Counted from the first letter of the stretch, positions 52,579-61,242 are shown. The stretch: DNA of 64,000 nt from Chitinilyticum litopenaei DSM 21440 (GCF_000428145.1 NZ_ATZJ01000008.1:62001-126000); one strand, 5' to 3'. Made by a program: numbers and translations. Notes: generated from the sequence alone by a model not told the origin.

Positions 52579-53778
52579 TTAGTGCAGCTTCAGGATCAGG
52601 TAATTCATCTTGGTGTTCACGCGCAGGATCACCTTGCGCAGGATATGCACCATCTTGCCGCTGTCGGTGTAAATGGCCCCGGCGCCCACGGCCCCGGTCG
52701 GCAGGAACATGCCCTTGGATTTGCCGTCGACCTTGAGCTTGACCGCGAAGCGGTTGGGCGGCGGCGCATAGGGGCCGGTATTGGGCAGGGTGCCTCCGGT
52801 ATTGCCGGCCATCGCAGCCATCGGCACGGCGCCTTGCGATTGCGCCCAGATCACCGAGTCGACCCTGGCCTTGATGATTTCGCCCGGATGCGTTTCCAGC
52901 GCCACCTCGGCCTCGTTGCCTTCGCCCACCTTGTAGAGTTCGTTCTGGTGATAGAAGGCAATCAGCTCCTGCTCGTCCTCGATAAAGCTGAAGGCGGGAG
53001 CAAACGGCATGGGCACCAGCATGGTGCCGACGCGTACCTGCAGGTTGACCACCTTGCCATCGGCCGGCGCGCGATAGATGGTCTGATCGAGTTCCCACTT
53101 GGCGTTTTCCAGCTGCACCTCGGTGGCGGCGCGCTGCGCGCGCGCCGAGGCAATCGCGGCAAACTCGCCCTGGCTGCTGGCGGACAATTTCTGCTTGGCT
53201 TCGTTTTCCGTGGCAATGGCGCTGGCCAGATCGCCTTCCAGCTCAAGCACGCGTGATCTGGCTTCTTCCAGCGCGAACTTGTCGCCGGCGCCGGCGGCCA
53301 CCAGCTCTTCGTGCTCCTTCTGGCGCTTGCGCGCCAGATCCAGCTTGGCCTGCACGGCGCTGACCTTGCCGGCGGCGCCGCGGATCGACTCGGACAGCTG
53401 GCGCGCCGACGCTTCGGCATTGGCCAGTGCGGCATCGTCGGCCTTGAGTCTGGCCTTGAGCTGCTTCACGGCAGATTCATACGGGGTCGGATCGATGCGC
53501 AGCAGCACATCGCCCTTCTTGTAGCTGCGGTTGCCTTCCACCGCCAGCTCGACCACCCGACCCTTGACCTGCGGCACGACCTGCAGCACGCGGTTCATCA
53601 CGCGCACATCGGCAGATGAGGGCGCGACAACATTGAGGAACAGAATCAGTGCGGTCAGGCCCACCACCGGGATGGTGATGACGATCACCATGGAAATCTT
53701 GTTCCACGGCAGCCACTTGAACTTGAAAAAGACGAGCCAGACAAAAAACGCGTAAATACCCAGCAGTATCGCTTCCAT
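52579..53778 (-). CDS. HlyD/YiaV-type membrane-fusion protein
   Basis: 399 residues. N-terminal membrane helices (about 5-20 and 28-50), a lipoyl half-motif (VVPQVKGRVVELAVEGNRSYKKGDVLLRIDP, only part quoted as VKGRVVELAVEGN), a coiled-coil hairpin (about 100-220) and a beta-barrel C-terminal part. The DUF3302 gene directly upstream gives the same pair as E. coli yiaW-yiaV. It should bridge inner membrane and outer-membrane channel; the substrate is unknown. Its ATG directly follows the stop of the DUF3302 gene. Confidence 0.9.
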   Translation of the reverse strand: MEAILLGIYAFFVWLVFFKFKWLPWNKISMVIVITIPVVGLTALILFLNVVAPSSADVRVMNRVLQVVPQVKGRVVELAVEGNRSYKKGDVLLRIDPTPYESAVKQLKARLKADDAALANAEASARQLSESIRGAAGKVSAVQAKLDLARKRQKEHEELVAAGAGDKFALEEARSRVLELEGDLASAIATENEAKQKLSASSQGEFAAIASARAQRAATEVQLENAKWELDQTIYRAPADGKVVNLQVRVGTMLVPMPFAPAFSFIEDEQELIAFYHQNELYKVGEGNEAEVALETHPGEIIKARVDSVIWAQSQGAVPMAAMAGNTGGTLPNTGPYAPPPNRFAVKLKVDGKSKGMFLPTGAVGAGAIYTDSGKMVHILRKVILRVNTKMNYLILKLH

Positions 53779-54276
53779 TTAGGCTTCATCCTTCTTGATG
53801 CTTGCTGCCGCAACGGCAGCCTTGAGCTGTTCGATTTCCGCCTTCAGCGCGGCGAGCTCGCCGGCCTCCTGCGCGGTGCGCTGCTCCAGCGCCGCCAGTT
53901 TCCGGTCTTCCTGCTGCAGATGCTGCTCATGTTCGTCGAGCACCTTGTCGGTGCCGTAGGCCAACTTGTACATCACCGGCTTGGAATAGGCCCACAGCCA
54001 GGCAATCGGCCAGAGCATGCCGCCAAAGACCAGCGACAGCAGGCAGAGCGTCTGGATGGCGTCCTTTTGCGGGTGATGGCGCTTGTGGGCGATCTTCTCG
54101 GGCAGGATGTGCACCATCCAGAACAGATAGATGCCGCCGATGGGCACGGCGAACAGGATGATCCACGACAGCACGTCGGCCGCCGCATCCAGGGTTTCGC
54201 CGTGCAGGAAGGATGCATGGGCCGGCAAGGCCAGCAGGCCCAGCAGGATTGCCAGTCCGGATATGCGCATTCTCAT
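53779..54276 (-). CDS. DUF3302 (YiaW-like) inner-membrane protein
   Basis: 165 residues. Signal-like helix (1-22), two further membrane helices (about 35-57 and 75-95), then a C-terminal coiled coil rich in Gln, Glu and Ala (about 110-160). E. coli YiaW belongs to the same family and is also paired with a HlyD-type gene. The C-terminal coiled coil is longer than in E. coli YiaW and could contact the HlyD partner (inference). First gene of a three-gene operon. Confidence 0.87.
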   Translation of the reverse strand: MRMRISGLAILLGLLALPAHASFLHGETLDAAADVLSWIILFAVPIGGIYLFWMVHILPEKIAHKRHHPQKDAIQTLCLLSLVFGGMLWPIAWLWAYSKPVMYKLAYGTDKVLDEHEQHLQQEDRKLAALEQRTAQEAGELAALKAEIEQLKAAVAAASIKKDEA

Positions 54277-54457
54277 TATTTAGCCTCTCTCCGTAACATC
54301 GCGGAAACAGGCCATGAGTCGGTGCCTGTCGCCATTCGCAGTATGCATGATCCCATGTTTCATGCGGTTTTCAGCATGATCGGGATGGTGCACCAGCCGC
54401 ATGCAAACGGCAAGAACAAGACACGACAAACAACACCGCAACCAGCCCACAGCCCGA

Positions 54458-56095
54458 TTACATATGCCGATAGCTGGGCCCGCTGCCGCCTTCCGGCGTC
54501 ACCCAGACGATGTTCTGGGTTGGATCCTTGATGTCACAGGTTTTGCAATGCACGCAGTTCTGCGCATTGATCTGCAAGGCAGGCACCCCGCCCTTTTCGA
54601 CGATCTCGTAAACACCGGCAGGACAGTAGCGCGTTTCCGGCGCGGCATACTGCGCCAGATTGATGGCAAGCGGCACAGCGGCATCTTTCAGCGTCAGGTG
54701 ATCGGGCTGGCGGTGATCGTGGCTCAGATTGGCCAGCGCCAGCGAGCTCATGCGGTCAAAGCTCAGCACGCCATCGGGCTTCGGATAGGCAATCGGCGCA
54801 TGATCCTCCGCCAGCCCGGTTGCAGTGTGGTCGGTTTTGCGGTGGCGCAGCGTCCACGGCAGGCGCACGCCCAGCGCGCCCAGCCACAACTCGGCGCCGG
54901 CCAGCAGGGTGCCGCCCAGCGTCCCGAAGCGTGACAGCATGGGCTTGATGTTGCGTACCGACTCCAGCTCGCGCCCCGTTGCGGACGCGCGCAACGCCAC
55001 CTCATAGTCGGACAGGCAAGCACCACGCTCACCGCGCGCCAGCGCGGCAGCCACGGCATCGGCCGCCAGAGTGCCCGAGCGGAGCGCATTGTGGATGCCC
55101 TTGATGCGCGGCACATCCACCATGCCGGCCGCACAGCCCAGCAGCAGGCCACCGGCAAAGGCCAGCTGCGGCAGCGACTGCCAGCCGCCTTCGCTGATCG
55201 CGCGCGCACCGTATTCCAGCCGCTCGCCGCCCCTGAGCATGGGCGCAATGCGGGTATGCGTCTTGAACCTCTGAAATTCCTCGAATGGCGACAGATACGG
55301 GTTGGCGTAATCCAGATGCACGACAAAGCCGATCGATACCAGATTCTCGCCATAGTGATACACAAAGCTGCCGCCGCCCGTGTCGTTCGCCAGCGGCCAG
55401 CCCAGCGTGTGCTGGACCAGTCCCGGCTGATGCTGGCTGGCCGGCACGCGCCAGACTTCCTTGATGCCGATGCCGTATTTCTGATGACCACAGGCCTTGC
55501 GCAAATCCAGTTGCGCCTCCAGCTCTCGGGTTAGCGAACCACGCGTCCCCTCGGCAACCAGGGTGTAGGCCGCATGGATTGCCATGCCCGGAGCAAAACT
55601 GGCGGTTTCCTTGCCTTGCCTGTCCCGTCCCATGTCGCCGGTGATGACCCCCAGCAGGCGCTGCTTTTCATCCAGCATCGCCGCTGCCGCGCTAAACCCC
55701 GGATAGATTTCTACACCCAGCGCTTCGGCCTCGCTCGCCAGCCAGCGGCACAACTCGCCGAGGCTGAGAATCGCATTCCCCGGGTTATGCAGGACGGGCG
55801 GCTGGCTCCAGTTGGGCAATTGCCAGCCACTGTCCTCGTCGAGCACCAGAAAGCGATCCTCGCTGACCGGCGTAAAGCTCACGCCACTGCGAGCACGCCA
55901 GTCGGGCAGCAAGGCATCCAGCGCCGACGTATCCATCACCGCACCGGACAGGATGTGCGCCCCCACTTCCGCACCTTTTTCCAGCACGCAAACGCTGGCA
56001 TCCGGCGATTGCTGCTTGAGGCGGATTGCCGCCGCCAGCCCAGCCGGGCCGGCGCCAACAATCAGAACATCGTAATCCATGCGGTCGCGCTGCAT
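54458..56095 (-). CDS. Electron-transfer flavoprotein:ubiquinone oxidoreductase
   Basis: 545 residues. It passes electrons from reduced ETF to ubiquinone at the inner membrane. FAD-binding motif DVLIVGAGPAGLAAAIRL at the N-terminus; the C-terminal 4Fe-4S site CVHCKTCDIKDPTQNI ends the protein. It is divergent from etfBA over a 105-bp AT-rich promoter region, which fits joint function in fatty-acid or amino-acid oxidation. Confidence 0.95.
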   Translation of the reverse strand: MQRDRMDYDVLIVGAGPAGLAAAIRLKQQSPDASVCVLEKGAEVGAHILSGAVMDTSALDALLPDWRARSGVSFTPVSEDRFLVLDEDSGWQLPNWSQPPVLHNPGNAILSLGELCRWLASEAEALGVEIYPGFSAAAAMLDEKQRLLGVITGDMGRDRQGKETASFAPGMAIHAAYTLVAEGTRGSLTRELEAQLDLRKACGHQKYGIGIKEVWRVPASQHQPGLVQHTLGWPLANDTGGGSFVYHYGENLVSIGFVVHLDYANPYLSPFEEFQRFKTHTRIAPMLRGGERLEYGARAISEGGWQSLPQLAFAGGLLLGCAAGMVDVPRIKGIHNALRSGTLAADAVAAALARGERGACLSDYEVALRASATGRELESVRNIKPMLSRFGTLGGTLLAGAELWLGALGVRLPWTLRHRKTDHTATGLAEDHAPIAYPKPDGVLSFDRMSSLALANLSHDHRQPDHLTLKDAAVPLAINLAQYAAPETRYCPAGVYEIVEKGGVPALQINAQNCVHCKTCDIKDPTQNIVWVTPEGGSGPSYRHM

Positions 56096-56143
56096 CGCGG
56101 CTCCTTATCTATAAAATAGAATATTTTTATCAAAACAATCTGC

Positions 56144-56173
56144 TTTACAAATATTCTACGCCGGCGATATAGT
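56144..56173 (+). promoter_or_regulatory. Sigma-70-type promoter of etfBA
   Basis: TTTACA (56144-56149), an 18-bp spacer and TATAGT (56168-56173), in an unusually AT-rich stretch. Transcription would start near 56180, 20 bp before the etfB start, leaving room for AAGGAG at 56188-56193. Confidence 0.7.
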
Positions 56174-56200
56174 CCTTGGCAATGCAAGGAGACTATTGGC

Positions 56201-56950
56201 ATGAAAGCACTTATCGCCATCAAGCGCGTTCTGGATTACAGCATCCAGGTGCGCGTCAAACCCGACCAGTCCGATGTCGACCTGGCCGGCAGCAAAATGA
56301 GCATCAACCCCTTTGACGAAGTCGCCATCGAAGAGGCGCTGCGCCTGAAGGAAGCCGGCATCGTCAGCGAAATTGTCGCCGTCACCATTGGCCCCGCTGC
56401 CGCACAGGATATTTTGCGCCACGCACTGGCAATGGGCATTGACCGCGTCACGCTGCTGGAAACCGACACCCCCACCGATTCGCTCGGTGTCGCCAGGCTG
56501 CTGGCCGCGCTCGTCAAGGATGAACAGCCGGGGCTGATTCTGCTGGGCAAACAGGCGATCGACGATGATGCGGCACAAGCCGGGGCGATGTTGTCGGCGC
56601 TGCTGGGCTGGCCGCAGGCGACGGCAGCGTCAAAGATCGTGATTGCCGATGGCCGCGCCTCCGTCACCCGCGAAATCGATGGTGGTACGCAGACGGTGCA
56701 ACTGACTCTGCCCGCCGTGATTACTGCCGACCTGCGCCTGAACGACCCGCGCTTTGTGAAGCTGCCGAACCTGATGATGGCCAAGAAAAAGCCGATCAAC
56801 ACGGTCGCCGCCGACAGCCTTGGCGTCCCCTTTGCCGCACGCCAGCAACAAGTACGTGTTTCCGAACCAGCCCAGCGCCCGGCAGGAGTCATTGTCAATT
56901 CAGTCAGCGAACTGGTCACCGCGCTAAAGGCGAAAGGAGCACTGCAATGA
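56201..56950 (+). CDS. etfB: Electron-transfer flavoprotein beta subunit
   Basis: 249 residues, full length. Begins MKALIAIKRVLDYSIQVRVK. The conserved AMP/FAD-region segments INPFDEVAIEEALRLKEAG and LLGKQAIDDDAAQAGAMLSALLGWPQAT are present. With EtfA it collects electrons from acyl-CoA and other dehydrogenases. AAGGAG precedes the ATG; the stop overlaps etfA (ATGA). Confidence 0.97.
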   Translation: MKALIAIKRVLDYSIQVRVKPDQSDVDLAGSKMSINPFDEVAIEEALRLKEAGIVSEIVAVTIGPAAAQDILRHALAMGIDRVTLLETDTPTDSLGVARLLAALVKDEQPGLILLGKQAIDDDAAQAGAMLSALLGWPQATAASKIVIADGRASVTREIDGGTQTVQLTLPAVITADLRLNDPRFVKLPNLMMAKKKPINTVAADSLGVPFAARQQQVRVSEPAQRPAGVIVNSVSELVTALKAKGALQ

Positions 56951-57876
56951 GCACGCTAATGCTGGCCGATCATGACGGCCACCAACTGAAAAAAGCCACC
57001 CTGCAAGCCATCACTGCCGCGCAGGCCTTTAACACTCCGGTTGACGTGCTGGTGCTCGGTTCTGAGACTGCGGCCGTTGCCGCACAGGCTGCCAGCATCG
57101 CCGGCGTTGCCCGCGTGATTGCCGTATCCTCCCCACATCTGGCGCATGTGCTGCCCGAAGATGCCGCCGCCATCATTCTCGATCTGCTCAGCGAGGGGTA
57201 TACGACGGTAATCGCAGCACATAGCACCCAGGGAAAGGATACCCTGCCCCGTGTTGCCGCCCTGCGCGATGTCGGCATGGCCTCCGACGTGCTTCGCATC
57301 CACGCCCGTGGCCAGTACGAGCGGCCGATTTATGCGGGCAATGCGATCGCCACCATCCATAGCGATGAAGCGCTGCAGGTACTGACCATCCGCGCCACCA
57401 GCTACGCCGCCGCCGCCGCGGGCAACAGCGCCGAGATTATCAGCCGCAGCGCACCGGCCGCACAGGCCGGCAGCCAGTGGCTGGCAGAGGATCATAAAAT
57501 TTCTGATCGCCCCGAGTTGGCCACCGCGCCGGTAGTGGTCTCCGGCGGGCGTTGCCTCGGCGAACGGTTTGACGAAGTGCTGGCGCCACTGGCCGCCAGG
57601 CTCGGAGCGGCACTGGGCGCCACGCGTGCCGCCGTCGATGCCGGCCTGGCTCCGAATGAAATCCAGGTCGGCCAGACCGGGACGATTGTCGCCCCCGAGC
57701 TGTATATCGCCGCTGGCATTTCCGGCGCGGCGCAGCATCTGGGCGGCATGAAGGACAGCAAGGTCATCGTCGCGATCAATACCGACCCGGACGCGCCGAT
57801 TTTCAAGGTAGCCGACATCGGCATCGTCGCCGACCTGTTCGACGTGGTGCTCGAACTGACCCGTCAACTCGGATAA
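56947..57876 (+). CDS. etfA: Electron-transfer flavoprotein alpha subunit
   Basis: 309 residues. The C-terminal FAD domain has GGRCLGERFDEVLAPLAARL, GATRAAVDAGLAPNEIQVGQTG and SGAAQHLGGMKDSKVIVAIN, all hallmark EtfA. It forms the heterodimer with EtfB; electrons then go to the ETF dehydrogenase encoded divergently. The start overlaps the etfB stop. Confidence 0.97.
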   Translation: MSTLMLADHDGHQLKKATLQAITAAQAFNTPVDVLVLGSETAAVAAQAASIAGVARVIAVSSPHLAHVLPEDAAAIILDLLSEGYTTVIAAHSTQGKDTLPRVAALRDVGMASDVLRIHARGQYERPIYAGNAIATIHSDEALQVLTIRATSYAAAAAGNSAEIISRSAPAAQAGSQWLAEDHKISDRPELATAPVVVSGGRCLGERFDEVLAPLAARLGAALGATRAAVDAGLAPNEIQVGQTGTIVAPELYIAAGISGAAQHLGGMKDSKVIVAINTDPDAPIFKVADIGIVADLFDVVLELTRQLG

Positions 57877-57879
57877 AGC

Positions 57880-57928
57880 AGGTATACGGCCTTAGCCCAA
57901 TAATTCATTTGGCCGCATGGCAATACGT
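57880..57928. repeat. 49-bp palindrome, copy O
   Basis: It starts AGGTAT and ends ATACGT. AGCC (15-18) is kept and pairs with GGCC. It begins 3 bp after the etfA stop and ends 14 bp before the fpr start. It is followed by GTATAAAGGTATAAAA, a short tandem repeat. Confidence 0.75.
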
Positions 57929-57942
57929 ATAAAGGTATAAAA

Positions 57943-58719
57943 ATGAGCGCCTACAACATTCAGAAAGTGCTGTCCGTTCACCACTGGAACGACACGCTGT
58001 TCAGCTTCAAGGTGACGCGCGACCCGGGCCTGCGCTTCGAAAATGGCCAGTTCGTCATGATCGGGCTGATGGTCGACGGCAAGCCGCTGATGCGTGCCTA
58101 CTCGGTGGCCAGTGCCAATTACGAGGAAGAGCTGGAGTTCTTCTCGATCAAGGTGCCCAACGGCCCGCTGACCTCGCGCCTGCAGAAAATCCAGGTTGGC
58201 GACGATCTGCTGGTGAGCAAGAAGCCGACTGGCACGCTGGTGCTCTCCGACCTGCTGCCCGGCCACAATCTCTATTACCTCAGCACCGGCACCGGGTTGG
58301 CGCCGTTCATGAGCCTGATCAAGGACCCGGAAGCCTACGAGCGTTTCGACAAGATCGTGCTGGTACACGGCGTGCGCTCGGTGAGCGAACTCGCTTACGC
58401 CGACTACATCGAGAACGTACTGCCGAACGACGAATTCCTCGGCGAGATGGTCCGCGAGAAGCTGATCTACTACCCGACCGTGACGCGCGAACCCTTCCGC
58501 AATCAGGGCCGGCTCACCGATCTGATCACCTCGGGCAAGCTGTTCGACGATATCGGTCTGCCGCCGCTTGATCCGGCCACTGACCGCGCGATGCTGTGCG
58601 GTAGCCCCGCCATGCTGCACGATACTGCCGCGCTCTTGAACAAGCTGGGATTTGAAGTGTCGCCCAAGACCGGCACCCCCGGAGACTATGTGATCGAGCG
58701 CGCGTTTGTGGAGAAGTGA
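57943..58719 (+). CDS. fpr: Ferredoxin/flavodoxin-NADP reductase
   Basis: 258 residues, the size of E. coli-type Fpr. FAD-binding RAYSVAS and NADP-binding GTGLAPFMSLI motifs are clear, and the C-terminus ends in VEK after a CGSPAMLHDT motif. It transfers electrons between NADPH and ferredoxin or flavodoxin, often in oxidative-stress or Fe-S supply. Separated from etfA by palindrome O. Confidence 0.95.
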   Translation: MSAYNIQKVLSVHHWNDTLFSFKVTRDPGLRFENGQFVMIGLMVDGKPLMRAYSVASANYEEELEFFSIKVPNGPLTSRLQKIQVGDDLLVSKKPTGTLVLSDLLPGHNLYYLSTGTGLAPFMSLIKDPEAYERFDKIVLVHGVRSVSELAYADYIENVLPNDEFLGEMVREKLIYYPTVTREPFRNQGRLTDLITSGKLFDDIGLPPLDPATDRAMLCGSPAMLHDTAALLNKLGFEVSPKTGTPGDYVIERAFVEK

Positions 58720-58743
58720 ACCGCCGGGACAGATCAACAAAAA

Positions 58744-58928
58744 GGCTATGTAGCAAAACCGTGTTGTGGTCTTGAGTTCGTCATACCGGCGCAGGCCGGA
58801 ATCCAGCGGCTCCGGTTAAAAATGCAGTCTGGATACCGGCTTTGACCGTAGGGAATCCCCGTGGAACGCCGGTATGAAGAAGTGGTTTTTCATTTTTCTG
58901 TGCCACAACATGCTTCTGGGGCATAGCC
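58744..58928. mobile_element. MITE-B copy 2 (185 bp)
   Basis: Imperfect terminal inverted repeats: left end GGCTATGTAGCAAAACCGTG and, on the opposite strand, right end GGCTATGCCCCAGAAGCATG. The body matches 32689-32850 in reverse orientation. Flanking 8-mers AACAAAAA and AGCAAAAA differ at one base, consistent with an aged 8-bp duplication. It includes the 36-bp unit also found at 26948. Confidence 0.75.
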
Positions 58929-58930
58929 AG

Positions 58931-58959
58931 CAAAAAGGGCGCTGCAAGCGCCCTTTTTG
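58931..58959. terminator. Bidirectional intrinsic terminator between fpr and uvrD
   Basis: A perfect 13-bp stem CAAAAAGGGCGCT / AGCGCCCTTTTTG with a GCA loop. Both genes converge here. Confidence 0.93.
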
Positions 58960-58975
58960 TTTGCCTTCACCCTGC

Positions 58976-61108
58976 TCAGAGCGGCTGCAGCTTCGCGTAC
59001 GCCACCGCCAGCCACTTGCTGCCGTGCTCGGTAAAATTGACCTGCACATTGCCATTGGCGCCGCCTTCGTAGTCGGTGACGACGCCGGTGCCGAAGCGGT
59101 GATGCTGCACCGTCATGCCGATCGCCAGGCCGTGTTCGGGCGCAGCCTTGGGCGCTGATGGGGTATGTTGCTGCTGCCTGGGTACAAAGGCGGTTTGCGG
59201 CGCATACCCACGATTCAGATAACGCAGCACGTCCGGCGGGATTTCGCCGAGGAAGCGACTGCCCGGCGCGTAGCGCGTCTGGCCGTGCAGCATGCGGCTT
59301 TGCGCCAGCGACAGATAGAGCCGGCGGCGCGCGCGCGTGATCGCGACATACATCAGCCGGCGCTCCTCTTCCAGCGCCTTTTGGTCGCTCATGCTGTTCT
59401 CGTGCGGGAACAACCCTTCCTCCAGCCCGGTCAGGAACACCGAATGGAATTCCAGCCCCTTGGCCGCGTGTACGGTCATCAGCTGGATCGCGTCGGCCTG
59501 CGCATTGGCCTGATGGTCACCGGCCTCCAGGCTGGCGTGCGAAAGGAAGGCGACGATGGTGTTCTCGTCCTCGGCAATGAAGGCTGCCGCGGCAGTCACC
59601 AGTTCACCGAGGTTTTCCAGCCGGTCTTCGCCGTCCTTGTCAGCGCGGTAGTGCGCGCTGAGACCGGAGAGATCGAGCATCGCCGACACCACTTCGGGCA
59701 GGGGTAACCCCTGCGTCTGCACGCGCATGGCTTCGATGATCTGCACAAATTTGCCGACCACCGCGCCGCTGCGCCCCAGACCGCCCGAGCACGCCGCCTG
59801 CCACAGCGAGGTGCCGGCCAGTCGCGCGTTTTCCTGCAGTGCATCGACCGTGCGCGCACCGATGCCGCGCGTGGGGAAATTGATCACGCGCAGCAGCGCG
59901 TTGTCATCTTCGGGGCTGGCGATCAGGCGCAGGTAGGCCAGCGCATGCTTGATTTCCTGGCGCTCGAAAAAGCGCAGGCCGCCGTACACGCGATAGGGCA
60001 CGCCGGCGGTAAAGAGGCCGTGCTCCAGCACGCGCGATTGCGCGTTGCTGCGATAGAGAATGGCGATGTCATTGGCCGGCACGCCATCGCGAATCAGCGC
60101 CTGCACCTCACTCACGACAAATTCGCATTCGTCGAAATCGCTCAGCCCCTCGAATACGCGGATCGGCTCGCCATCTTCGGAATCGGTCCACAATTGCTTG
60201 CCAAGCCGGTTGCGGTTGCAGCTGATCACCGCGTTGGCGGCGGTAAGGATATTGCTGTGCGAGCGGTAATTCTGCTCCAGGCGAATGATGTGCTTCACTG
60301 CAAAATCGCGCTGGAAATCATGCATATTGCCGACATTGGCGCCGCGGAAGGCATAGATGGACTGATCGTCGTCACCAACGGCAAACATCGCGCCACCCTC
60401 GCCCACCAGCAGCTTCAACCAGGCGTATTGCAAGGTGTTGGTGTCCTGGAATTCATCGACCAGAATATGCCGGAAACGCTGCTGGTAATGCGCGCGCAGG
60501 CTGGCATTGCCATTGAGCAACTCAAAGCAGCGCAGCAGCAATTCGGCGAAATCGACAACGCCTTCACGCTGGCATTGCCGCTCGTATTCCTCGTAAACCG
60601 CCTTCATCACGCGACTGTGCTCGTCCCAGATCTGCAAGGCGCCCGAGCGCACTCCGGCTTCCTTGTTGCCATTGATGAAATGCTGGCAGCTTTTCGGCGG
60701 ATAGCGTTCATCATCGATATTGAGCAGCTTCAGGACGCGCTTGATGGCGGACAACTGGTCCTGGCTGTCAAGAATGGCGAATTGCTCGGGCAGGCCGGCA
60801 TCGCGATGATGCAACCTGAGCATGCGATTGCACAGGCCGTGAAACGTGCCTATCCACAAGCCGCGCGGATTCAGCGGCAGCATCGCCGTCATGCGTGCGA
60901 GCATTTCCTTCGCGGCCTTGTTGGTGAAGGTCACCGCCAGGATTCCGGCCGGGCTGACCTGCCCGGTGGACAAGAGCCAGGCCATGCGTGTGGTCAGCAC
61001 GCGGGTCTTGCCGGAACCGGCGCCGGCCAGGATCAGCGCATGCTCGGCAGGCAGCTCGACGGCGGCGGCCTGTTGCGGATTGAGATTGGCAGTGAGCGAG
61101 GCATTCAT
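58976..61108 (-). CDS. uvrD: DNA helicase II UvrD
   Basis: 710 residues, close to E. coli UvrD (720). Superfamily 1 helicase for mismatch and excision repair. Walker A GAGSGKT at 29-35, DEFQDTN Walker B region, QNYRSHSNIL and VHAAKGLEFHSVFL motifs are present. The C-terminal Tudor-like module (about 660-710, GMTVQHHRFGTGVV) is typical of UvrD/PcrA. Start ATG 61108 is preferred over an upstream in-frame ATG. Residues 634-650 are encoded by a probable copy of the 49-bp palindrome family. Confidence 0.96.
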   Translation of the reverse strand: MNASLTANLNPQQAAAVELPAEHALILAGAGSGKTRVLTTRMAWLLSTGQVSPAGILAVTFTNKAAKEMLARMTAMLPLNPRGLWIGTFHGLCNRMLRLHHRDAGLPEQFAILDSQDQLSAIKRVLKLLNIDDERYPPKSCQHFINGNKEAGVRSGALQIWDEHSRVMKAVYEEYERQCQREGVVDFAELLLRCFELLNGNASLRAHYQQRFRHILVDEFQDTNTLQYAWLKLLVGEGGAMFAVGDDDQSIYAFRGANVGNMHDFQRDFAVKHIIRLEQNYRSHSNILTAANAVISCNRNRLGKQLWTDSEDGEPIRVFEGLSDFDECEFVVSEVQALIRDGVPANDIAILYRSNAQSRVLEHGLFTAGVPYRVYGGLRFFERQEIKHALAYLRLIASPEDDNALLRVINFPTRGIGARTVDALQENARLAGTSLWQAACSGGLGRSGAVVGKFVQIIEAMRVQTQGLPLPEVVSAMLDLSGLSAHYRADKDGEDRLENLGELVTAAAAFIAEDENTIVAFLSHASLEAGDHQANAQADAIQLMTVHAAKGLEFHSVFLTGLEEGLFPHENSMSDQKALEEERRLMYVAITRARRRLYLSLAQSRMLHGQTRYAPGSRFLGEIPPDVLRYLNRGYAPQTAFVPRQQQHTPSAPKAAPEHGLAIGMTVQHHRFGTGVVTDYEGGANGNVQVNFTEHGSKWLAVAYAKLQPL
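59161..59209. repeat. Probable 49-bp palindrome inside uvrD, copy P
   Basis: It starts GGGTATGTTGC and ends GCGCATACCC at exactly 49 bp, with GCC at 16-18. A15 is replaced by T. It is in the uvrD reading frame and encodes GYAPQTAFVPRQQQHT plus one residue, within the poorly conserved linker before the C-terminal module. Confidence 0.55.
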
Positions 61109-61188
61109 GGCGGGCACGGCGAGGCAAAACGCCATTGTACAAAAAGCCCCGCCCTGCGTCTGTGTGCCCGGGTGCCGCGCACATCATG

Positions 61189-61222
61189 GATAAAAAAAAG
61201 GATGGCAGTCGCCATCCTTTTT
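61189..61222. terminator. Intrinsic terminator of the H-NS-type gene
   Basis: The stem GGATGGC / GCCATCC is extended by A8/T5 runs, with an AGTC loop. It lies just past the H-NS stop on the minus strand and can also act in the other direction. Confidence 0.88.
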
Positions 61223-61242
61223 GCCCAGCGTGCTTGCGCGGA

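Noticed and set aside
57196..57244. GGGTAT…ATACCC at exactly 49 bp inside etfA
   Set aside because: The encoded segment (GYTTVIAAHSTQGKDTLPRV) is a conserved part of EtfA, and the inner A-GCC / GGC arms are missing, so it is probably chance.
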